From Seiridium cupressi (Eukaryota; Ascomycota; Sordariomycetes; Amphisphaeriales; Sporocadaceae), in assembly GCA_036674765.1 (NCBI GenBank), contig JARVKI010000034.1, forward strand, positions 186,001-250,000: a stretch of 64,000 nt of DNA, read 5' to 3'. Below, one piece after another: positions 10,008 to 21,487 of the stretch (within the stretch, counting starts at the first letter, position 1; every line of letters starts with the position of its first letter). Made by a program: the position numbers and the translations under genes. The notes under the pieces are model-generated. The model was not told the DNA's origin, made no database searches, and saw nothing but the letters and a program-made list of their open reading frames with translations.

Positions 10008-11380
10008 GTGAGCGGCGCTAGGAGGGCCAGATGTGTGACAGTGTTCCTTTTGAAGGCGCTCTTTGGCTGCTTGGAGATTGAATTGACAGCGACGGAGAGT
10101 TCACGGGGCGGAAGGTGTCATAGAGGTGCGGGACAAATCAGCAGGTCGAACGGCGGTGCAGAGAGCCGATGCAACAACGCTGGCGGGCTGGTGTTTGTTG
10201 GCTGGAGATGTCGGTGAGCCGACTCTTGGGTCTTGGTTGCTTCTGTAGACGCATGAGAATTTTGCCATCCATCCATCCACCCATCCGTCGTCCATCGTAT
10301 TCCATCAAACTCTCGAGCCACGACCGAGGCGAAGGATCGAGTGCGAAGCGATAAGAAGGTTTGTCGAGTCGGTGCAAGGTTTGAGGGAGGCTCGAGTGCA
10401 TAAACAACAAGTGCATGCAAAACAGAGGACACAAAACAAAAGACACAAAAGGTGGAGCGATGCACGCGTTGCGTTATCATCGGCAGTCGAGACGCTGGGC
10501 CAGATACAAGCCAGTACATACAACAGCAGCAGGCGAGGCCAGGCGCAGGAGCGATCACCGCAAGGCTTGCGACCAAAGTCCTTGAATCGACACAAACGAA
10601 ATGAGGAGGGGAAGAAAAAGACTGGGCTCTGCTGGCGGGCCTTACTCGATTTGGCTGCCACTCTGCCCACTCAGCCCGCGGTGGCCTATGAGACCGCCGG
10701 AGACCCTGCGCGGCCCTTGTTGGCCCTTGTTGGGCGTGCTGGGGCCGTGCCGGGGCCCTGCCAGATTTCTGCGTCTCGGGCTTCTCGCGGCCGCCGTAGC
10801 CATGGCGCCCACTGCCAATCAAAGTGGATTGAGCCAAGTCTTAGCGGCAGCCGGGCCCAGGACTTGCAGGTTTCAATGATTCTCGAAAAGGCTACAGCTG
10901 CAGAGAAACACTGGCTCCTTTGCCCGCCAAGCTGCCTTTTGATTTGCCTTGTTGACTTGCTTCCAGAATTCAATCCTCGCTGCAGTCCGCCTACAGCGAT
11001 TCAACCTTGCCCTCAGTTCGCCATACCGTACCACGCCAGTCCAGATTGTACCGAGTCACCCTGCCAAATTTGTTTTTCCCTCCCCTTCACCGAAACCCAC
11101 GTTTCTCTGTACTATTTTCAACAACCATTTTTTCCTTCTTCTCCAGCGCATCTACGCATTTCCTGTCGCACTAGGCTGCCGTTCGGATCCTCATTTTCCA
11201 GCACTGGTCGGCTCTTGTGTTTGATCTTAGACCCACGCGATCCGTCCCCCAGACTCGTATTCGACAGTGCACTCTCCGCCCTCGATCGACAACCCCCTTA
11301 CTGTTGTTGGCGCCGCCCTTGTCTTGAGTCCTGTCAATAGTCACCAGCGAGTGGCCATCATGGTTCACTATTGCGAATAA
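10008..11380. promoter_or_regulatory. divergent intergenic/leader region ALKBH6-HOS4
   Basis: 1.37 kb between two divergent starts. It must contain both promoters and probably a long, pyrimidine-rich 5' leader of the HOS4-like gene (about 10950-11340, rich in CCTTC/TTCTTC). Long frames run through it on both strands, but their composition (Ser/Arg/Pro/Cys, overlapping on both strands) is that of leader DNA, not protein. A CCAT-type tetranucleotide repeat lies at 10265-10286. Confidence 0.5.
10265..10286. repeat. CCAT tetranucleotide microsatellite
   Basis: Short imperfect run of CCAT/ATCC units with one C interruption, in the divergent promoter region. Low information; a possible length polymorphism. 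Confidence 0.7.
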
Positions 11381-14300
11381 TTGAATGATATGGATGCGCA
11401 GAATGTTGTCGAGTCCACGAGCGCGAAGCAGTGTGCTTCTCCAAAGCGGGGAGCCGACAATGAAACGACTCAAACCAGGACCAGATCGCCCGTAGCCAGC
11501 AAGACAACATCGTCGTCCACGAAGGACCCCAGGCCTGCAGTGCTCGCTCCGAATGCCGCTGACGAGAATGCCGTGCATGAACGTGACTCGGACGCCGAAA
11601 CCATCGTCTTGCCCGGAAAGGATGGCGTCTCCCCGTCCAAGCCACGAAAGGTGATCAAGCACGAGGACAAGAGCGACGGTGAGATTGACGACCATGTTCT
11701 CCCCGCCCCAAAGAAGCTCCCCAAGGAAGGCAAAGATCTTGGGAGAGATGGCGACCGAAACCCTGCTTCCGGCGGTGACTCGGCTTCCTCGTTGGTCAAG
11801 AAGAAACGCCCACTGGACAAACAACGCGCAAGAGATGGTTCCGCTGGACTGAGCTCTGCGCCAGCATCCCCTTCGTCTCACAAACAGAGGGAACAGGGCT
11901 CCTCCCATCGCCGTCGTAGATCTGGCAACGCTGATTCCGGCTCTGATTCTGAAACTTCAAAACCAAGATCTCCGAGGTTATCCAAGGAGAAGGCAAAATC
12001 GGTCGACCGACTGTCATCTCACAAGCGCAAGGCTCCCAAAGCAGAGTCCGATGATGAAGGTGAGGCGCGCAGAGTTCGTCGGCCACGTATTTCCGACACC
12101 AGTTTGGATGGGAAATTTTCCAGGGACCACAAATCTTCATCTGCCAAGTCACACCCGGATAGGCAAATATCTTCGCGCCCACGTTCCATCTCGCCTCATG
12201 GACGGGCCCATCGACGAAGCCTTTCGACACAGCTTCCTGAGAAGTCGTCGACACTGGGCCTTGCTTCTAAGAAACGACGCATCCCAGCCCCCCTTCAGTC
12301 GACCGACTATCACTCTGATGATTCCTCCGCCAGTGGCAGTCCTCACCCTCGCAGTTCACGACTTAAGAGCATCATGACGCCTGGGACTGGGGACTCAACT
12401 ATGTCGCCAGCGAAGATGGCTCCTCACAAGAAGCATCTGGATGCCCACGGCCAGACACTGTTTGCCAAGGCCTGTGCAAAAGGCGAGTACGACGTTGCGA
12501 AGACTCGTCTCGCAGAACGGCCCGAGGATCTCAACTTCGCCGACCACGCCGGCAACACCCCACTTCAAGTTGCTTCTCTCAACGGCCATGAAGACGTTGT
12601 CGGATTATTAATAGGCGCCGGTTGCAATCTGGAATGCCGAAATGATGTTAAAGATACTCCCCTCCTTGATGCTGTCGAGAACGGGCATCTTGGGGTTGTG
12701 AAGCTCTTATTAGCTGCGGGAGTCAATCCGCGGAAAGCAAATGCTGAAGGACAAGAACCATTGGAGAAAGTGCCTGATGACCTTGATAATGCCGAGGAGA
12801 TAAGGCAAGCCTTGCGGGAGGCGAAGCAAAAGGTGGGAGAACTACGCCGAACTTCAGAGGACCACTTACCACTCGACAACCAAGACACTTCATCTCATGG
12901 AGCCAACAGCCCACATCGGTCGCCGGAACCATCAATCGGAGCGGTGCTGGCGGCGTCTTCCCGCAGAGGTGGGACCGTGCGGTCAACTAAAACTAGCAAC
13001 CACTTATTATACATGAGTCTGGATGAGAAGACATTACGATCGGCTGCGGCGCGGGGTGACCACGAGACCGTGACGCGCATCCTGCAGGTCAAGGAAAGCT
13101 GTGACGACGCAGAAGCTTTGGTCGCAGCTGCACGTGGCGGCCACAATTTTGTCATGGAACTGCTACTGGCATTGGGCGGCGCAAACCCTGATCCTTCTCC
13201 CGTGTCTTCTCTGCCATCGGAACACAGTACACCCATGTTAGCTGCAATTGGCCAGGAAAACATCAAGGCTGTTCAATTATTATTAGAGCAGTCCGGGTTT
13301 GATCCTACTCGCCGGTTTAGAGGCGAGACGTATTATGAAATAGCCAGACGTCGGGAAGGCGCAATGTGGAAAGAGGAGGAACACATGTTAAAGAACGCCT
13401 ACGACGACTACAAGAAGTCCCACAAAGGACACGCGAAGACCAAGGTATCCCCCTCAAGACGAGAGAGAGAACTTGCGCAAGAAGGCAAACGCAGTGCTCG
13501 TGCTGAGCTGGGCCAGGACAAGCCTCGCCTACAGCACAAGCGGCGCCCGTCAAGCCCATCAAAGGACGGGGAAATGAAAAAGAAGGTCAATCCAAGCAAA
13601 GCTGCCAGTAGTCCCAAGGAAAAGAGGAGGTCGCACTCATTTGGCCAAAATGACGACCAGACGTCTCCAAAGCGCGGCCGTCCCAGAAAAGATGAGAAGC
13701 TCCCGACTATCGCCATTTCTGACCGTGAAGCATCACCAGCGCTATCTGCCAAGGCCCACCCCGTGAAGCCCAAGCGGAGTGAGTCGGATATGGCAGGTTC
13801 TTCAGAGGGCGAAGCAACCAAACCACGAAGGAAATTGATATCCGGCAAAGATCTCAAGGGCCAGCGAGAGAAGCAACGTCGTACGAGCATGGTATCAAAC
13901 AACTCCGCGAAAGATACAGCTGAGCGAAGCGACTCAAAGCCTGATGATGCTGCCGAAAAGGCTCGACCTGATCGTATCTCCGAGAAATATCATGACCGGA
14001 CCAAGGCGTTGAAGCGCGATGATTCTAGGGACCGGCTTTCTCCTCATGATGCCTCCAGCAAGAGGCATCGTGCAAGCATGACGCCACCACGGCATGGAAG
14101 TGACGACAAAGAAGACAATGAGGTACCAGTCAAGCGGAGGAAACTAGACATGGATGGCAAGGAAAATCGTGCCCTGAAGACTTCCTCTTCCGATGATCGT
14201 CCTCGCAAGCGCGATTCTTCACGGGAGCCCGGCAAGCGCCTGAAGAACTCGGAGGGTGATCGCAAGGATGTGCTGAAGACCAAAAAGCTTCACCGTGACC

Positions 14301-16000
14301 GAAAAGATACCGATAAAACCACATTGTCAGAGAAGTCAAGCGCCACCGTTGCGACCGAGGACACCGATATGCAAGATGCACCAGGTCTAGCTTCTATCGA
14401 AGTTCGCGAGTTGCCTTCTGAAAAAGATCTGGCTGAGTCCAAGAAACGTCAAGCTGAAGCGGAAGCCGCCGCTGCGGAAGAGGCACGGAAAAAGGCAGAG
14501 GCCAAGCAGCGCGAGGTAGAGGAGAAGCAGAAACGCGATGCAGAGGACAAACGTCTCAAGGAAGAGGCTGAAAAGAAGCGCCTGGAAGAGGAGGAGAAGC
14601 AGCGCCTAGAAGAGACGGAAAGGAAACGGCAAGAAGAGGAGGAAAGAGTGAGACTTGAAGCCGAGCGGCAAAAACGTGAAGACGAGGAGCGGAGAAAGCG
14701 GGAAGAGGAATCACGCAAGCAGAAAGAGGAAGAGGATCGCTTGCGACGTGAAGAGGAAGAGCGCGTCCTTCGCGAAAAGGAGGCTGCTGAAGAGGCACGC
14801 CGCCTGCGTGAAGAGGACGAACGCCGGGAACGGGAGCGCAAAAGAGCGGCCCGCGAAGCTGAATTACTACGCCTTCGACAAGAGCAGGAACGAGAGCAGG
14901 AGATCTTGCGCTTGTCCAAGTTGCCGCCTTTGCTTCGGTGGCTGGACGCATGCCCCGACCCAAAGCAGAAGGAATATGCTGAGCTTTTTACCATCATGCA
15001 AGGTGTGCGCTATGATACCATCAACCCTCTCGCCTCTGGGACTCAGGGGCGGGAACAATGGCTCCTCAATACGCAAGTCGCGCTGCTTCTTGGAGAGAAA
15101 GACTTGACACTCCAGAGATGTGAGCATCCCCCATGATTCGTCCTCGACATCCAACTGACTGAGTTGCAGATACTGGCTGGGAACGAATTCCTGTGTCCAA
15201 CATTGCGAAGCGTGTGATATGGCGGTTGGAACAGGATCGTTATGCACTGACTGAGAGCAAGCTGTATCATCTGGGAGAACAACTTCCCAATTACTACGGA
15301 GGCGATCCAAACAAAGTCGGCTACCGGCGCCTGGAAAAGCTACGTGGCGATTCTTCGAAGCTTTTCTTTGAAATGGACATGTTCTTTGTAAAGGTAAGAA
15401 AGGCTGTCATTGTTCAAAGCTCAGTTTCCTGCACTTGCTGACCAGAATCAGGAATCCGACTTGCTCTTTGTTCTTCCCAGCATCCCTCATCTACGCAATG
15501 TCAAACTCTCCATTTGCTATCGTGAACTGCCGGAGCATGAAAATCAGCTCAACTTCTGGACTGCGCCGGCCAAATGGAAGTTGGATCCAGATGCGAACAC
15601 GCGGGAAGGCTTCGCTCCACGACAAAAGTATTACATCAACGGTCGACTTGACGGCGAAGATCGGCCTGGCCATTACAAACCAAGCCTTTCTCCGTTCCCC
15701 GATCATCGCGTACCTCGCAGAGGCGGCCTTGTGGCTGTCGGACCCGAGGAGCCCGACTTCCCACAATTATGCCTAGAGCAGGGCCTTAGTCATCTGCTTT
15801 CAGAACAGCAGAAACTTCTTGCTATGAACGCCGCACACCTAACGCCGAGAAGCATGACTTCCAACGACACTGCCGATGGTGTCAACGGGGAGAACATGTC
15901 CCCGTCGGCTGCGTCTTCTACCCAACAAGTAAACGGCATATACGAGGAGGAAACCGTGGAACCACCGCTCGTGAATGGCATTAACGGCACGGCTCATTAG
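11381..16000 (+). CDS. HOS4: HOS4-like ankyrin-repeat subunit of the Set3 deacetylase complex
   Basis: Three exons, 11381..15119, 15170..15393 and 15452..16000 (introns 50 and 58 bp), give about 1503 residues. The first junction gives LTLQRYTGWERIP. The second could instead use an acceptor 6 bp earlier, adding Asn-Gln. The protein has a Lys/Ser-rich disordered N-terminus, then ankyrin repeats at about 347-460 (GNTPLQVASLNGHEDVVGLL, DTPLLDAVENGHLGVVKLLL) and a second ankyrin-like block at about 547-643. A further basic disordered stretch carries an AT-hook core KRGRPRK (764-770), and a very long Glu/Lys/Arg coiled coil spans about 1020-1183. The C-terminal globular region (LPPLLRWLDACPDPKQKEYA, later WRLEQDRYALTESKLYHLG) is shared by fungal Hos4-like proteins. 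Yeast Hos4 is the ankyrin subunit of the Set3C histone deacetylase complex. The role here is inferred from architecture, and MDAQN at codon 4 is an alternative start. Confidence 0.78.
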
Positions 16001-19000
16001 AGATCGTACTCTATCAGCTGCGGCTCGCCGACTCATGATTTTTCCTCTTGTATGATTAGTCCGCAGCTTCCGTTCACATCATACCCATATTGATTACGAG
16101 ATGGTTATTGTTTTATTCTACGATACGGGTCACGACATGAGAGTACATAGTTTTCACGACTGCACATAGATTTCTCACCCGGCACAAAAGCTCTCGAGAG
16201 GTGAACGGGAGTCAACCCTTACTAAGGAATCCTACATTGGAATGAAGAGGCTATCTGAGATCGATTAGATTCAAATCCTGTGCATCATGTCTGCGCTGGG
16301 AAGGCGTTGAGGGGTCATCTGTGGTAGCTACTGAAACAGGGGTTTTGAAGAATTGGGCGATTCAATAAGGAATTAACGGTATTAGATACCACTCATACCG
16401 GCTACGACGTATAATATCCCTCTTCTCCCGTGCATGTGTGATCTAGCCTCTGCTTGACTAGATACCTGCCTACAACAATTGAGGTCTAGTATATTCAGAA
16501 AGGTCAGACACGATAGGGAATTTCTTGTTCATGGTCTAGTCAGTAACCTTGTGAAGGTTGGCTGTCCTCTCGTAGAACCATGTCCAAAATCTACATCATG
16601 AGTAAATCGAGGCACGGCCGCTAAGGAACAACTCACAGCCCACAAGTAGGCTTTTGAGTATCCGCGGCAGCCTCTGGTGCTTGCTGCAGGGGACATTCTA
16701 ATGGCAATGTCTGAAGTCGTCAGACATTATGCGGGACGGTCAGTAGTGACACGGAGGGAATCTTGGCCGTCTTGCAATTCTAGACTAAACGCTTACATAT
16801 CTGGCTGAGCAGTTCCAACAAGCAGCTTGACGATGGCCTTGTGCCTGTCTGTGTCTGTGTTCAACCAAGCAGTGTGTTTGTCTTATCTCTCGAATCAGTC
16901 CCCCCACCTAACAAGCGTCCATAAGATGGCCGAAACGTCAGTACTACCCTTGGACGAATGGCAGGTATTGTAATCCCCCAGCCCGTGACAGCTCCCATTC
17001 ACGTGAGTTACAATGTAGTTTTGGCACTTCCCTGCGGGATTTATTTCAAATTCCATCTATAGATTCAGCAGCGCGTTGGGCCAACGAGCGAAGCAAATCC
17101 GGAACCCTATTGGGATCATCCATGAAGGTGAGGATGTGACGGTCTTGAGCAAAATAATGAACAGCTATCTGCAACGCATCATCCGCATTACGTCAGTCAC
17201 GATCGTGAGTGTCAATTCCCATCCATATGGTACCAAAATAGCCACGCGCGATATCCCACAGCACGGTCTACGGCGCAGGAGCAAGGCTGGATTCACCGAA
17301 AGCCTTAGTTTATGCAATACGGAGACGAGTATAGCAGTATGTTTGGAACTTCATGGTAGATATAGCTGATAACAATTTCTTAGAAGCTCTCCGTTACTTT
17401 ACCTTACTGGTGATCTATGATGCCGAATTACTCACCAATCCTGTATTCATACCTCACCTTGACATTTTCACGTCACTTTAACATTTGTATATCACTTTTG
17501 CATTCTATACCACTTCAATATCCATGCGTCGCAATTATGTTTATATTATTCTTATATTTTCATATTACTCTTACGCTTTCGCAGCACTCTTACATTTTCA
17601 CATCACCTTTACTTTTTTGCATCACTCTTACTTTTTACTCGTAACTCTCAAGAACACCGGACTTATCGTTTTGCGCGGACCAAAAATTCACCATGTCACT
17701 GTACTTGCCATGGATTATGACAGGAATATAACCCCCGAGAAGAGCAGATTCCGTAGAGACTACCTACCCGACTATAAACAGCTGCAACGAGTATGCATGC
17801 ACACAATCATCTAAAGGCCGCTAGATTTTACGTGGTATGCGGCCATGGTTCACTCGTACTGCTGCCTCGCCATATTCGAACATATTTGATGCTGTTTGGT
17901 GGTAGGGAAACACATGTTCTATAAACCTGCCCTAAATCTACTGGATATATGAAGCCCGAGCTTGTCCTCCAAATTTCCATACCATGTAATCAACCGCCTG
18001 TAATGTATGACGCCAAATACTCGTAAGGACCGAGTTAGGCCACGCGAAGTTTCACCTTATGTTTTTCAGACGGCTTGCCTCAATATGATCATGTATCTAT
18101 CGTTAATACTATTTAATGTCTACAATGGTGGTCATTGTTTGTAATGATATGTACTCGTGAGCATGTCCCGTGGTTTCATACCTCCGGCCATAGTAATTAG
18201 AACTTGTTAAAGGAATATTTGGAATACAAGCACGACCTGATCTTTCTGGAAGGCCAAACGGGCACATAGACTATAGGAAGACCGCGTTGCTAGTTATGGA
18301 TGACCCTAGCTGCATGGTGCTCGAGATAGTCTTGTGCCCCTAGAACAGCCCCGTGGTTCTGCATGGGCAGCGTCGAGAAACGCGTTCCACACCCGTACAG
18401 TTGCTGGTCTAGGAAACCTGATTTTTTGTGTATTACAGTTTGGCCTACATTGTAAGGTCGAGAACGATTACACAGCAATTTAATCAGCTCTGACACGGCA
18501 TCATAGACATGTTAGCAGACCGCCACTCAAAGCACGCGATTGGTCATGCAGCCCCTGAAACCCGGATTGTCACCATCAGTCCCTGGTCATAATATGGTCC
18601 CGTTCCCATGTAAACTCTATAAACCTTGCCCCATCGCCACAGTGCCACAACAAGCCATCCTATTCTCCGGCTTTCAGCGGCCCAGGTCGGCGACGTCGTC
18701 TCGTAAGCATGTATAGACCCATGCCACCTGCTGTTGGCCCGACGTGGGCGTGCAAGTAAGGTTCATTTGTCTCAGACCAGCCACCGAGGCCCAGCCCCGG
18801 CCATGCCACGCGATCATGTCTCATAAAGCGACGGACCGAAACGAGGTGCTTTACTAAACCGTTATATGCCTCGGGGAGATTAAACTTCCATCGAGGACCA
18901 CTTTACTCCCAGGGTCCTGACCGATTCCCCATTAGCAGAGCAATCGGTGAACTGTAATGTAACGTGGGGGTATATAATACGCAGCCATCTGCTGGGGGCC

Positions 19001-19931
19001 CCCGAAGCGTACTTGCTTTTTAAGGCCGTAAATCTCCGCACGTCGAGTGTCATGGCTAGGCCGCAATGCAGACCGCGCAACGGCGCTGCGAGGGCTTGGA
19101 AGGATTGCAGCTGGTCTGAGATGCTGCCAGAGTTATCACCTTACCATTGTCCTGTAGGTCCAAGAGCCGCGGCTAACATGCAGTGTGGAAGATGGCCTCA
19201 TCGGGTTGAAATACCATCAGCACTCTTCCCAAGACCAGTCCAAAGACATACAGCTTAGGGTGTTTCGAAAAAGGAAGCCAGAGCTTTCATATAGCACGTG
19301 AAAAAACCGGCATTGAATGCTGAAATGCAGGTCTCAGTTTACAAATAGCATAGCAATTTATTTTGACGCTCGGATTCAGCATTGCCCCGTAGACACGGCA
19401 CAGCAGCGTAGCTCACACGCGACGAACCGCAATCCCTAAAGCTCGTCCGACATTCATCTGGGATAGATACACACCGCTCTCTGCATGCATATGCTGTGGT
19501 TGGATCGTGAATGCTGAGGCGGAAGGGAAGTCCTGATCCCCGACCATCTGACCCATGTTCAATCACACTCACATGTCGTACATTACGCCGGGGGGCTCAC
19601 CGGGAGTGTCATTGAAGTATCCAGAAGCTGTCATGCGACTAAACCAAGTGCTTGAGAAAGAAAATATTTGACGAGACCTCTAATCGACTTGAAGTTTCCA
19701 GGCCAACTGATGCCGAACTATGGGTTAGACCAGCAAAGAATTAGGAGAGGCTCAGGCCGGATAAACCCCGGCTGGTACCGGAATGGCGGGGCTTGACATC
19801 ATTCTCATGAATTTTCGATATTTTGCCCCGCCAAAGGCCAACTAACCGCCATTTTTCATATCTGTGGTGTTTTTGCGAGTATCGCAGCCTCAAAACAGAC
19901 TTAATCGGCACACGAGCCCAATACCGCAAAG
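16001..19931. other. gene-poor AT-rich region
   Basis: 3.9 kb with no convincing gene on either strand; frames are short and lack conserved motifs. It contains the degenerate tandem array at 17454-17640 and stretches of AT-rich sequence (17400-18250). It may be decayed repeat DNA, but no transposase, reverse transcriptase or terminal repeats were recognised. The last few hundred bases should hold the RBG1 promoter. Confidence 0.5.
17454..17640. repeat. degenerate 18-19 bp tandem repeat
   Basis: About ten diverged copies of an 18-19 bp unit close to TCACTCTTACATTTTCACA. The units can be aligned by the recurrent cores CACTTTAACATTTG, CACTTTTGCATTC, ACTCTTACGCTTTC, ACTCTTACATTTTC, ACCTTTACTTTTTTGC and ACTCTTACTTTTTAC. 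The middle copies (about 17510-17560) are the most diverged. One strand is pyrimidine-rich throughout. Confidence 0.65.
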
Positions 19932-21487
19932 ATGGCGACCACAGTAGATAAGGTGAGTAGTGGCTTGAGCAGAACCACCGCGGGCAGCGCTGACACCCTT
20001 TGCAGATCAAGGACATTGAGGCCGAAGTGAGTGAATCCCCGTGGCCAACTGGGCGGAAACAGGGACCGGGGTATACTAAGCCAGCTCTAGATGGCCAAAA
20101 CCCAAAAGAACAAAGCAACGTCTTTTCATTTGGGTCAGCTCAAGGCCAAGTTGGCCAAGCTGAAGCGGGAGCTGCTCACCCCGTCCAGTAGCGGCGGCGG
20201 CGGCGGTGCTGGTTTCGATGTGGCGAGGACGGGTGTTGCTAGTGTTGGCTTCATTGGTTTCCCGTCGGTGGGCAAAAGTACGCTCATGAGCAAACTTACT
20301 GGTCAACACTCCGAGGCCGCTGCCTACGAATTCACAACGTTGACGTCGGTGCCTGGACAAGTTACATACAATGGTACAGTGGAGCCCCTTTCGGTTGCCC
20401 GGTCTATCTCACATATGTGCTTGGCCACTTGAGGGCGTCGAAGCATGTCTCTAATATTCTGAACAGGCGCTCCGCTACAGATGATCGATCTTCCGGGTAT
20501 CATCGAGGGTGCCAAGGATGGTCGAGGTCGAGGTCGGCAGGTCATTGCCGTCGCCAAGACGTGTCATCTGATCTTCATCGTTCTCGACGTCAACAAGCCG
20601 CTCACAGACAAGCGGGTCATTGAGACCGAACTGGAAGGCTTCGGCATTCGAATCAACAAGGGGCCGCCGAACATCACCTTCAAGAAGAAGGACAAGGGTG
20701 GTCTAAATATTTCCAGTACCGTGCCACTGACCCATATCGATAACGACGAAATCAAGGCCGTCATGAACGAATACCGCATCAACTCGGCCGATATTGCTAT
20801 CCGGTGCGATGCTACAATCGACGACCTTATTGATGTGCTGGAAGCAAAGAGCCGCAGTTACATCCCTGTGATCTATGTCCTCAACAAAATCGACGCCATC
20901 AGTATTGAGGAGCTGGACTTGCTCTACAGGATCCCCAACGCCGTGCCCATCAGTTCCGAGCAAGGGTGGAATATTGATGAGTTGATGGAAGCCATGTACG
21001 TCCTACGCCATGGAGAAATGCCATGAGTATTGGCAAATATTGCGACTGTCACACAGAACTAACCTCGTTTTGTCATAGGTGGGAGAAACTCAAGCTGGTA
21101 CGAGTGTACACCAAGCCAAAGGGAAAGATGCCGGACTATTCTCAACCTGTCGTGCTCCGTTCCACGAGGTGCACCGTCGAGGACTTTGTAAGTGCTTGTC
21201 AGGTACCAAGCAGCCTATCAGGGGCAGATCTTGCTGACCAGGCCATTTCGACAGTGTAACGCCATCCATCGCACCATCACGGAGCAGTTCAAGACGGCTA
21301 TTGTCTACGGGAAGTCCGTAAAGCATCAACCCCAACGTGTAGGGTTGAGCCATGAATTGGCGGACGAAGACATCGGTAAGCATTGCTTTTCCTCCCTTTC
21401 CTGTCCAAGTCCCTTTTCTGGGTGCTTCTCCGCAAGGGCCAGGGACTGAATTCCTATCTCTCCACAGTTACCATTGTCAAGAAGTGA
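19932..21487 (+). CDS. RBG1: developmentally regulated GTP-binding protein, OBG/DRG family
   Basis: Seven exons: 19932..19952, 20006..20026, 20091..20373, 20467..20995, 21079..21187, 21255..21375 and 21468..21487. They give 367 residues, the exact length of human DRG1, and every junction restores conserved DRG1 sequence. An N-terminal helical region (AKTQKNKAT...[11 protein letters not shown]) precedes the G domain: G1 GFPSVGKST (70-78), G3 DLPG (116-119) and G4 NKID (248-251). An inserted S5D2L-type segment lies between G3 and G4. The C-terminal TGS domain (about 289-367) ends DIVTIVKK. Yeast Rbg1 with Tma46 acts on translating ribosomes, easing elongation. Lys22, hydroxylated by JMJD7 in human DRG1, is conserved at the same number. 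The first 14 residues are split over two 21-bp coding exons. Confidence 0.97.

Noticed and set aside
10372..11340. Long plus-strand frame of 322 codons upstream of the HOS4-like gene
   Set aside because: It lies in the pyrimidine-rich leader, has no domain, is overlapped by long frames on the other strand, and shows Ser/Arg/Pro/Cys composition typical of non-coding GC-rich DNA.
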